The notes beneath the pieces are model-generated. The model saw nothing but the letters and a program-made list of their open reading frames with translations, did not search any database and had not been told where the DNA came from. Positions 8,049 to 15,560 of a DNA stretch of 64,000 nt are shown here, piece by piece. Source of the stretch: Oscillospiraceae bacterium (GTDB taxonomy: Bacteria > Bacillota > Clostridia > Saccharofermentanales > Saccharofermentanaceae); NCBI GenBank assembly GCA_900176545.1, contig FWXP01000001.1, forward strand, positions 744,001-808,000. The letters are read 5' to 3'. Each line of letters starts with the position of its first letter. Position 1 is the first letter of the stretch. The position numbers and the translations under genes were made by a program.

Positions 8049-9449
8049 CTATACGGCCGTGACGGCATAAGCAAAACCGTCATCGGTCGTATATTCATAT
8101 ACGACAAATCCGTCAGCGACAAAGATCTTCACTACTTCCATATCCTCAAAGGTGTATAAGATCTGCTTATCGGTTCCGTCAGAAGCCGAGAGGCAAAGGT
8201 CGAAAGATACGGGATCGTAATCCTCCCCGTCCTCCGTCTGCTTGCGCTCTACGTAGTAGACCTGATCTCCCTTCAAAGAGACCGTAGGACGAACGCTTGA
8301 ATAAGGCGCAGATACACCTGTCATATCGAATGCTCCCGTGTTACCGATAACACAGGGATAGAGTTCATTGGAATATACGATATGGGGAGCATATATCTCG
8401 TTAGAGGCAAGATCCATATTATCTGATACTGCCACCCTTCTCATGTCATACCAACCGTCTTCATTTGATGTAGTGATGAAGTAGATATTGCCTTCTCTTA
8501 CTCCGAGGAATGTGGAAAAAAGCTTAGACGACTGCTCCTCTGCGAAAGGGAATGCCTTAAGGTCATTGGACGTGATATTGTACTTGATAAGATAGTTGAC
8601 CGTATCCTCACCGTTTTTCTTAGCGATATAGAAGAGGTTATCGTTCTCGATACAAAGAGGAGACGAAGAGATCATCTTATACTCGTCATTTAAGTATTCC
8701 ATATTACCTTCACTGTCGATGGAGCAAAGAGCGGAAGATACATCAAAATCAAAGAAGTAAACCTTATTCCCGTACACAGCGGCTCCGTTGAAGGAATTGG
8801 AAGCCTGATCGAAGAATCCCTGATTGGGAGTCCTGCTCTCAGTGCCGTAGATTCCGAAAATGGACTTCGTATTACCGGCTGCAAGTGCGGCAAATTCCAT
8901 TCCGACGGATACTGCGAGCACGCCGCATACTGATGCCAGAGCGATCTTGCGAAGCTTATGGTCAGCGAATCTGTACTTCTTCTTCATAGGTTCGAAGTTG
9001 ATACACAGCATGATGGCAGTGATGGTCCAGAAGAGCGCTGCTGCAAGGAAAGCAACAAATCCCGTCGCATCAGGATCTACACCTGCCTTCGCAGCGAAAG
9101 GAAGCAGTATAAAGAACAATGAACATGTTGCGCCTGCTATGATGTTGGCGCCGAGATCAAAGATAAGTCCTGCGGAATCGCTCTTATACTTTTCCTTGCC
9201 TCCCGTACACATGAGCTGAGCGATACCTTCCATGACGATAACTGCCACCATTGCAATGATAATGGCAAGATCAAGGAGCTTATAAGGCAGCAGTGAGGTT
9301 ACCTGATGCGCCTGTGTAAAGAACATAGCATATGCGGACTTTGCCTCAGCGGCAAAAGGCGTATGGTTCTTGATGGTAAAGAATAAGATGATAGCTGCAA
9401 ATACAGCTGAGATGATCCTTAAGGGAAGAAGTTTCTTGTACTTGTTCAT
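8049..9449 (-). CDS. Membrane protein with extracellular propeller-like domain (DUF5050-like)
   Basis: The protein of 466 residues has about five transmembrane helices in its first 190 residues, followed by about 270 extracytoplasmic residues. That part contains repeated blocks of the form NKVYFFD...LCSID, DNLFYIAK...LIKYN and GDQVYYVER, which look like blades of a DUF5050 or WD-like beta-propeller that senses or binds a ligand at the surface. Its ATG lies 1 nt after the galM stop with no strong ribosome site, so translation is probably coupled to galM. It is the last gene of the ppx-ppk-galM group. No enzyme motif was seen. Confidence 0.65.
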   Translation of the reverse strand: MNKYKKLLPLRIISAVFAAIILFFTIKNHTPFAAEAKSAYAMFFTQAHQVTSLLPYKLLDLAIIIAMVAVIVMEGIAQLMCTGGKEKYKSDSAGLIFDLGANIIAGATCSLFFILLPFAAKAGVDPDATGFVAFLAAALFWTITAIMLCINFEPMKKKYRFADHKLRKIALASVCGVLAVSVGMEFAALAAGNTKSIFGIYGTESRTPNQGFFDQASNSFNGAAVYGNKVYFFDFDVSSALCSIDSEGNMEYLNDEYKMISSSPLCIENDNLFYIAKKNGEDTVNYLIKYNITSNDLKAFPFAEEQSSKLFSTFLGVREGNIYFITTSNEDGWYDMRRVAVSDNMDLASNEIYAPHIVYSNELYPCVIGNTGAFDMTGVSAPYSSVRPTVSLKGDQVYYVERKQTEDGEDYDPVSFDLCLSASDGTDKQILYTFEDMEVVKIFVADGFVVYEYTTDDGFAYAVTAV

Positions 9450-9450
9450 A

Positions 9451-10536
9451 TTAATTAAATCTGTAACCGCAGGCGTGATAGACCGTCTGCCCTTTCTTTA
9501 TTATCGGTGAAGTGAATTCGGGGATATTTACCGCGTTGGGGTACATCTGTGCCTCAAGGCATATTGCTCCATACTGTGCATAGGGGATATCACCTTTCTG
9601 GAGATTACCTCCCAGGTGATTGCCTGCATAGATCTGGATACCCGGCATATCAGTAAGGACTTCCATCTTTCTGGAGGACCTGTCATCCTGAAGGGTAGCC
9701 ACAACAGTGAACTTTCCTTCTTCCCTGTCTACACAGAAGTTCTGATCGACTCCAAGTGAAGCTCTTGTCTGATCATTATCAAGGGTCAGCACCTGACTTA
9801 CGGGAGCACCGCGCCTGAAGTCAAATATCGTACCTTCCACATCGATGAATGTACCGTCGGGGCAAGCATCTGTCTTATGCGTTACCTTATCCGCGTCGAT
9901 TGTAAGGATATTGTTGCCGATATACCCGGAATCGTGTCCGCCGAGATTAAAGTAAGCGTGATTCGTAGGAGCAAATATCGTATCTTCATCGGAAGTACCC
10001 TTATATGCTATGAGCAACGTTCTGTCAGTAAGCCAGGAATAGAGGACATAAGTATCCAGGTTACCCGGGAATCCGCATGCTCCGTCAGGAGATATGTAGT
10101 GCAAAAGTACGCTCTCGCCTTCAGCAGGGGATACCCCCTCTATCTTCATGGCGTTGATGAATTCATTCGCCTCTTCGGAGCTTATTGCCCTGCCCTCCCA
10201 GAATACGTTCTGATAGGAAGGCGATCCACCGTGAAGATTATTGTTGCCGTCGTTAAGAGGTGCCTCGTATCTCTTGCCGTTTATCGTATAGGAAGCGCCC
10301 TTTATCCTGTTGGCACTTCTTCCTACTACGGAACCGTGATTGGACTGATCCGTCATGTAGGAATCAAGATCCTTAAGGCCCAGCATGATATCTGCCGTAA
10401 CTTTGTCCTTATCGGGGATATGAAGCTCCGTTATGAGAGCGCCGTATTCGATTATCTTGCAGCAGGCTCCGAATCCGGATCTCATCTCAAACAACCTGCA
10501 GCTTTTATCCTTACCTTTGTATTCGCTGATGATCAC
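9451..10536 (-). CDS. galM: Aldose 1-epimerase (galactose mutarotase)
   Basis: This enzyme interconverts alpha and beta anomers of aldoses such as galactose and glucose. The protein of 361 residues has the family signatures GRSANRIKGA, NNLHGG (substrate-binding His), PTNHAYFNLGGHDSG (catalytic His region), and VDQNFCVD with ICLEAQMYPNAVN at the end (catalytic Glu). The first codon is GTG. An AAGGAG lies about 15 nt upstream, unusually far, and no in-frame ATG is closer. The gene lies 20 nt after ppk and 1 nt before the membrane protein gene, so it belongs to that operon. It probably serves use of sugars released by the hydrolases seen elsewhere in the window. Confidence 0.9.
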   Translation of the reverse strand: MIISEYKGKDKSCRLFEMRSGFGACCKIIEYGALITELHIPDKDKVTADIMLGLKDLDSYMTDQSNHGSVVGRSANRIKGASYTINGKRYEAPLNDGNNNLHGGSPSYQNVFWEGRAISSEEANEFINAMKIEGVSPAEGESVLLHYISPDGACGFPGNLDTYVLYSWLTDRTLLIAYKGTSDEDTIFAPTNHAYFNLGGHDSGYIGNNILTIDADKVTHKTDACPDGTFIDVEGTIFDFRRGAPVSQVLTLDNDQTRASLGVDQNFCVDREEGKFTVVATLQDDRSSRKMEVLTDMPGIQIYAGNHLGGNLQKGDIPYAQYGAICLEAQMYPNAVNIPEFTSPIIKKGQTVYHACGYRFN

Positions 10537-10556
10537 TTTCTTTATTATTCTCTCCT

Positions 10557-12782
10557 TTATTCTTCTGCTGAGGTAGCAGGTTCAAAAGCCGTTACTTCGT
10601 TGGGAAGATATCTGTCAGCTACGGCTTCGTCAGCGAGACTTATAAGCTTCTCCTGGCTGTCCAGCTTCGTCTTACCTCGAAGATCCAGCTTATGGTATGT
10701 CCCGTCCTCGCTCAAATAATGTGCCCTTATGGTGTCATTGAGCTCCACCTCCAGGATCTCTATGACCCTTGCCCTGCAGTCGGGGTCCTCTACAGGGAAC
10801 ATGAGCTCTACTCGGCGATCAAGATTTCTAGGCATCCAGTCAGCGGATGCAAGGAAGATATCCTCATGTCCTTCGTTGTAGAAATAGAATATCCTTGAAT
10901 GTTCCAGGAATCTTCCCGTTATCGACCTTACCGTTATGTTATCGCTAAGTCCCGGAAGTCCTGCTCTAAGACAGCAGATACCTCTTACGATAAGATCGAT
11001 CTGAACTCCTGCGCAGGATGCCTTATAGAGTTCTTCGATGATGGTACCGTCAACAAGGGAATTGATCTTGGCAACGATCCTTGCGGGCTTTCCTGAAGCA
11101 GCTATATCTGCTTCCCTTCTTATCTTCTTGACGAAGTAATCCTTGAGCTTTATCGGTGCGGGGATGAGCCTTCTCCAGGTGCTGGGAATGGAATATCCCG
11201 ACAGCATATTGAAGAACTCGGAAGCATCCTCACCGAAGCTCTCAGATGCGGTAAAGAGACCAATATCCGTATAGATCTTAGCCGTTATGTCGTTATAGTT
11301 ACCTGTACCGAGGTGCAGATATCTCCTGATACCGTCTTCCTCTCTCCTTACTACCAGGGTTATCTTGCTGTGAGTCTTAAGTCCCACGAGGCCATAGATA
11401 ACGTGACATCCCGCATTCTCGAGCTTCTTAGCCCAGTTGATGTTGTTCTCCTCATCGAACCTTGCCTTCAGCTCAACAAGCACCATGACCTGCTTACCGT
11501 TCTTGGCTGCCTCAAGGAGCGATGCGATGATGGGAGATCTTGCGGATACTCTGTATAAAGTCTGCTTGATGGCAAGTACATTTGGATCGGTAGCAGCCTG
11601 ACGCACGAACTCCAATACGGGATCAAAGCTCTCATAGGGATGATGAACGATACGATCCTTCTCCCTTATCTGATCGAAGATATTATCCAGGCTCTCATCG
11701 AACATAGAAGGAGCCGCAGGTATGTGCTCGGGATATCTCAATGACTTATATGTCTCCTTATCGAGAGCCGAATTGACTTTGGACAGGAACGTAAGATCGA
11801 TGGGACCTGATACACAGAAGATATCCTCGCTCCTGATCTTGAGCTCAGTAACGATGAATTCAAGGAGCTCCGGATCGGTATCCTCCTCGACCTCCAGCCT
11901 GATTATGGAACCGAACCTTCGCTTTCTTACCTGCTCCTCTATCTCCTTGAGAAGATCCTCAGCCTCATCCTCGTCGATATCAAGATCTGCATTACGCATT
12001 ATACGGTAGCAGCCTGATGCTATGACCTTCTTGTTCAGGAAGAGCATATCAAGGTTCGCCTTGATTATCTGCTCGATGGGAACGAAGAAAACTTCGTCTC
12101 CGACAGACATCTTATAGAGCCTTGGAACGACATTCGGGATCTGCAATGTCGCATAGCTTATCTCGTTATCGTTCTCCTCCTTGCCCTTGCCTGCTGACAC
12201 CAGGCTTCCGGCGCCTTCTAAGGCAACACACATATTGAGCATCCTGTTATAGATAAGAGGGAAAGGCCTCGATGCATCAACAGCCATGGGCGTCAGGATG
12301 GGATAGAGGACGGTCTCGAAGTAATCGTCACACATATCCTGAAGCGCGTCTGTAAGCTCACCGTAATCACAGATATTGACTTTCTCCTGGCGAAGAGCCG
12401 GGACAAGTGACCTGTTGAAGGTAGAATACATGAGCGACATAGACTCCCTGGTCTTTGCATCTATCGCTATGAGCTGCTCTTCTACGGTCATTCCTGCGAT
12501 ATCCTTCTGCGTAAAGTCCATGCTGGCCATATCGCGGAGTGACGCTACTCGTACTATATAGAACTCATCTAAGTTGGATGCCGTTATGGCAAGGAAGTTC
12601 AGCCTTTCGAGCAGCGGGTTCTTTGTATCTCGTGCTTCGTGAAGGACCCTGTCGTTAAATTCCAGCCACGACAGTTCCCTGTTGAAGAACTTGTCGGAAG
12701 GAGCCTTTCCCGCCTTGGCGGAACTGCCCTTCCTTACCTTAGTCTCAGCCTTCTTGGTATTCTTCTTAGCGGATGCTGCCAT
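10557..12782 (-). CDS. ppk: Polyphosphate kinase 1
   Basis: PPK1 reversibly makes inorganic polyphosphate from ATP. The 741-residue protein starts with a Lys/Ala-rich extension of about 28 residues that is not part of the usual enzyme, then FFNRELSWLEFNDRVLHEA (N domain) and ASNLDEFYIVRV. The phospholipase-D-like C1/C2 domains carry YLHLGTGNYN, containing the phospho-accepting His, and a second conserved His in LEHSRIFYF. Its ATG overlaps the ppx stop as TAATG, so the making and breaking enzymes are translationally coupled. The basic extension may aid binding of polyphosphate or nucleic acid, which is inference. Confidence 0.95.
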   Translation of the reverse strand: MAASAKKNTKKAETKVRKGSSAKAGKAPSDKFFNRELSWLEFNDRVLHEARDTKNPLLERLNFLAITASNLDEFYIVRVASLRDMASMDFTQKDIAGMTVEEQLIAIDAKTRESMSLMYSTFNRSLVPALRQEKVNICDYGELTDALQDMCDDYFETVLYPILTPMAVDASRPFPLIYNRMLNMCVALEGAGSLVSAGKGKEENDNEISYATLQIPNVVPRLYKMSVGDEVFFVPIEQIIKANLDMLFLNKKVIASGCYRIMRNADLDIDEDEAEDLLKEIEEQVRKRRFGSIIRLEVEEDTDPELLEFIVTELKIRSEDIFCVSGPIDLTFLSKVNSALDKETYKSLRYPEHIPAAPSMFDESLDNIFDQIREKDRIVHHPYESFDPVLEFVRQAATDPNVLAIKQTLYRVSARSPIIASLLEAAKNGKQVMVLVELKARFDEENNINWAKKLENAGCHVIYGLVGLKTHSKITLVVRREEDGIRRYLHLGTGNYNDITAKIYTDIGLFTASESFGEDASEFFNMLSGYSIPSTWRRLIPAPIKLKDYFVKKIRREADIAASGKPARIVAKINSLVDGTIIEELYKASCAGVQIDLIVRGICCLRAGLPGLSDNITVRSITGRFLEHSRIFYFYNEGHEDIFLASADWMPRNLDRRVELMFPVEDPDCRARVIEILEVELNDTIRAHYLSEDGTYHKLDLRGKTKLDSQEKLISLADEAVADRYLPNEVTAFEPATSAEE

Positions 12783-14320
12783 TACATGTGCCTCCTGACC
12801 TTAAGTTCCGGTTTTACTCCTATTACCTGCTCGAAGAGTTCGCTTCGGTGCTCGAAGGACCATGTCTCAAAGGACATATCAGCGGCTGCTTCAACAGAGA
12901 TATGGAGCTTATCGGGATAGAGCGTTACCGACATCTTCTTCGTCTTCTGCCTGTGGGAAGCATCCATTGCATCCGCGATCCTGAGCATTGCGGTAAGCTT
13001 ACTTACTATGACCTTCTTATTCGGAGGAAGGTTCCTGTAGTAGAAATTCTCATAGGGATTCTGCTTAGGATATAGCCTTACTACAAGGGCTATGGTATCG
13101 AGTTCTTCTGAATCAAGACCGATAAGGTCCGTGTAGCGGATTAGAGCATAAGCCGCTTCGTTATGGTCCGTGGCATGAACGAACTTGCCACACTCATGAA
13201 GGATGGCAGAGAGCCTAAGGAGCAATCTGTCCCTTTCCTTTAATCCGCTGAGCTTCCTTGAAGTATCGAAGATCTCGAGCGCCGCCTTCTCCACAAAGTC
13301 AATGTGCTTCTTATCTGTCTTATAGCGCTTGGCAACATTACGTGCGGCCCTTATAAGATCGTCGTCGGGATTCATGGAGAGCTTATATCCCATCATCTTG
13401 CTGCAATAGCTGTATACTATGCCGTCTGACAGCGAGGCATGAGGAAGGTATATCTTGTCTACGCCTGTATATTCCAGCATATTCTTTATGATGAGAGCTG
13501 CAGGAAGCAGGAGCGGCGAGATATTCGTAGGGATCCTGTCATTAAGGGACAGATCGGAAGGTCTCGTGTTCAGGAGATATTCATATACCTTCAGGAACTC
13601 GTCCTTCTCTATGGTGCACTTCTTATTGGGATCCTTCCCCGCCAGGAGCTTGATATAACCCATCTCGCCTCCGAAGGCGATCATGTTCTTATAGACTATG
13701 CCCTTGGGCTCTACGGCATGGTAATCGTCAAGGTCCTGTGCTATGAACTCCTCAAGGACATCTTCGTAGTGTATGGTCCTGCTCTGAAGGTCTGACAGCA
13801 TCTCGTAGATACGCAGGGAACCTAAGACCATGTTCTGAGAGAAGATAAAGTCAGACTTATCGTACACGGTAGCCTGAAGGGATCCTGAACCGATATCGAG
13901 TATCATCGTACCCGACTCTACTATCTGCGCGAAATCCGGCATCGTCTCCCTGACGGCGAGATTCTGGTAGAACCTTTCCATGGAGTTATCAAGTATCTCT
14001 ATACGGAATCCGGTCCTTATCCTTATCTGCTCTATTACTACATCCTTGTTGCCGGCATTACGAAAGGCACTCGTTGCGACACAGAATATACGCGATACCT
14101 GATACTCCCTGCACTTCATCTCGAAGTCGTATAAGCAGTTACAGAGTTCATCCATCTCGGAAGCTTCTATGACTCCGTTCCTGTAGCTTCTCGTACCAAG
14201 GGAGGTTATCTTCCTTACGGCATCGATCTCCTTGGGCTTGCCCTTGGAGCCGATCTCGAATATCTTAAGTCTTGCCGTCAAAGAACCTACATCGATAACG
14301 GCCACTGTCTTCTTAGCCAT
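12782..14320 (-). CDS. ppx: Exopolyphosphatase, Ppx/GppA family with C-terminal HD domain
   Basis: Ppx/GppA enzymes release phosphate from polyphosphate ends and, in some members, hydrolyse pppGpp. The actin-like N-terminus shows AVIDVGSLTARLKIFE (phosphate loop 1) and MILDIGSGSLQATVY (second loop). The C-terminal third is HD-like (LSAILHECGKFVHATDHNEAAYALI). The ATG at 14320 is preferred because GGGAG lies 8 nt upstream; a GTG at 14329 would add three residues. It is the first gene of a ppx-ppk-galM-membrane protein operon and reads from an extended -10 promoter that overlaps the nudC terminator. Confidence 0.92.
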   Translation of the reverse strand: MAKKTVAVIDVGSLTARLKIFEIGSKGKPKEIDAVRKITSLGTRSYRNGVIEASEMDELCNCLYDFEMKCREYQVSRIFCVATSAFRNAGNKDVVIEQIRIRTGFRIEILDNSMERFYQNLAVRETMPDFAQIVESGTMILDIGSGSLQATVYDKSDFIFSQNMVLGSLRIYEMLSDLQSRTIHYEDVLEEFIAQDLDDYHAVEPKGIVYKNMIAFGGEMGYIKLLAGKDPNKKCTIEKDEFLKVYEYLLNTRPSDLSLNDRIPTNISPLLLPAALIIKNMLEYTGVDKIYLPHASLSDGIVYSYCSKMMGYKLSMNPDDDLIRAARNVAKRYKTDKKHIDFVEKAALEIFDTSRKLSGLKERDRLLLRLSAILHECGKFVHATDHNEAAYALIRYTDLIGLDSEELDTIALVVRLYPKQNPYENFYYRNLPPNKKVIVSKLTAMLRIADAMDASHRQKTKKMSVTLYPDKLHISVEAAADMSFETWSFEHRSELFEQVIGVKPELKVRRHM

Positions 14321-14354
14321 ATAATGCACTCCCGCTATAAAGGATCACCCTTAG

Positions 14355-14363
14355 ATTATAACA
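14355..14363 (-). promoter_or_regulatory. Extended -10 promoter of ppx-ppk operon
   Basis: On the minus strand the sequence is TGTTATAAT, a perfect extended -10 box about 35 nt upstream of the ppx ATG. It directly abuts the T-tract of the nudC terminator; no good -35 box is present. Confidence 0.55.
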
Positions 14364-14393
14364 AAAAACAAGACGATCTTACGACCGTCTTGT
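14363..14393 (-). terminator. Rho-independent terminator of nudC
   Basis: On the minus strand, an 8-bp perfect stem (ACAAGACG with CGTCTTGT) and 10-nt loop are followed by TTTTTT. It begins 4 nt after the nudC stop codon. Confidence 0.88.
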
Positions 14394-14397
14394 CATA

Positions 14398-15264
14398 TCA
14401 GATATTTCCTTCCTTGAACAATCTCATCATCTCATTGGTAAGACTTAAGTCATCAGGCTGAAGCACCACTTCGTCCCTGCTCATCCACTCTGCAAGTGAG
14501 AGCTCGTCAGGATCTCTTGTTATGGTACGGTCGCCGTCCACCTCACAGAAGAAACCCGCAAGGATATCGTCCGCTACTCCCCAAGGCTGCGACTTATAGT
14601 ATGTTATGTTCTTTACCTTAAGACCGACTTCCTCCATGACCTCTCTTGCCACAGTTTCCTCGAAGGTCTCTCCTATCTCGGTAAAGCCTGCGACCAGGGC
14701 ATAACTTGATGTGACCCTTCCGTTGTACTTGGTAAGGATTATCTTCTCATTCTCCTTATCAAGGATACCTACTATTACCGCAGGTACTACTCTGGGGTAT
14801 ATCGTATTGCCGCATGAAGGACATACCAGAGCTCGCTCAGTATCGCTCTTCTTGGTAGGCGTGGCGCATCTTCCGCAGAATCTGTTATTTGAATACCAGG
14901 CATACAGCTGCTTTGCGGTAAATGCTTCGAACTTTCCCTTATGTGATACGTCAGCGAGCATCCTAACGGCTCTTATCTTCGTATACTCATATCCGTCAGG
15001 CTTTATAAAGCATCCGTCTGAATTATCGATAAGATAGAACTCATCCTCGTCCACCGTAAAAAGATAAGTGGTCTTAAGGACCCTGTTCTGAGCGGGAAGA
15101 TCCGCGAACCTGGGAAACAGCTTACGGCTGCTTCCGTCCTTCTCGGGCTCAGACTTTATAAGGAGCCCCTCGTCCGTAAAGACTACTGCCAGCGAACTGT
15201 CATTATGAGTCTTCTGCGGATCGTAACTGTTGATGAGCTTATGAGGTAATATATCCTGGATCAT
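14398..15264 (-). CDS. nudC: NADH pyrophosphatase / NAD-capped RNA decapping Nudix hydrolase
   Basis: NudC hydrolyses NAD(H) to NMN(H) and AMP and removes NAD caps from RNA. In its 288 residues, a four-cysteine zinc ribbon (CGRC ... CPSC, about residues 135-155) precedes VVPAVIVGI and the Nudix box GFTEIGETFEETVAREVMEEVG (about 200-222), followed by the family's SQPWGVADDILAGF, a variant of the SQPWPFP.S.M.GF motif. The promoter has a perfect extended -10 (TGGTATAAT), the ribosome site is GGAGG, and a strong terminator follows, so it is a single-gene unit. Confidence 0.92.
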   Translation of the reverse strand: MIQDILPHKLINSYDPQKTHNDSSLAVVFTDEGLLIKSEPEKDGSSRKLFPRFADLPAQNRVLKTTYLFTVDEDEFYLIDNSDGCFIKPDGYEYTKIRAVRMLADVSHKGKFEAFTAKQLYAWYSNNRFCGRCATPTKKSDTERALVCPSCGNTIYPRVVPAVIVGILDKENEKIILTKYNGRVTSSYALVAGFTEIGETFEETVAREVMEEVGLKVKNITYYKSQPWGVADDILAGFFCEVDGDRTITRDPDELSLAEWMSRDEVVLQPDDLSLTNEMMRLFKEGNI

Positions 15265-15295
15265 ATGTCCTCCGAGAGCATTATTTTTCCGTTAG

Positions 15296-15304
15296 ATTAT
15301 ACCA
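15296..15304 (-). promoter_or_regulatory. Extended -10 promoter of nudC
   Basis: The minus strand reads TGGTATAAT, a perfect extended -10 match about 32 nt before the nudC start. It directly follows the stop codon of the small upstream ORF. Confidence 0.6.
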
Positions 15305-15311
15305 CTGCTCG

Positions 15312-15461
15312 CTATATGGTTTTCAGACGATTTAACAGATCCGATATTAATACTTCATCAGCAATACGAGAAATACCAAAACATTTCTTTCCTGCATCTT
15401 TTATTGAAGCCCCGAGCTGAACAATCTCATTCATACCGCTCTTCATTTGCGGACTTTCCAT
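15312..15461 (-). CDS. Small protein of 49 residues, unknown function
   Basis: An ATG with an excellent ribosome site (GGAGG, 5 nt upstream) opens a 49-codon frame ending in TAG. The product begins MESPQMKSGMNEIVQLG and contains KDAGKKCFGISRIADEV, then an amphipathic helix LISDLLNRLKTI. It has one Cys, no membrane segment and no signal peptide. It fills most of the 296-bp gap between the adhesin gene and nudC. I recognise no family. The ribosome site and helix-forming composition support a real gene, but short frames occur by chance and no conservation can be checked here. Confidence 0.45.
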   Translation of the reverse strand: MESPQMKSGMNEIVQLGASIKDAGKKCFGISRIADEVLISDLLNRLKTI

Positions 15462-15512
15462 AGACACCTCCGTAACAATACATAAAACATCTTTTGGTCA
15501 ATTACATAGCAA

Positions 15513-15542
15513 CCGGAAGCCACCTCATCGGAAGACTTCCGG
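15513..15542 (-). terminator. Possible terminator hairpin after the adhesin gene
   Basis: The minus strand has CCGGAAG ... CTTCCGG, a 7-bp stem with a 16-nt loop, 18 nt after the adhesin stop. It lacks a clear T-run, so termination would be weak or need other factors. Confidence 0.35.
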
Positions 15543-15560
15543 AATTGCATGTAAGTATGG

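Noticed and set aside
9877-10719. Open frame of 280 codons on the plus strand
   Set aside because: It is antisense to galM and the end of ppk, with no family signature.
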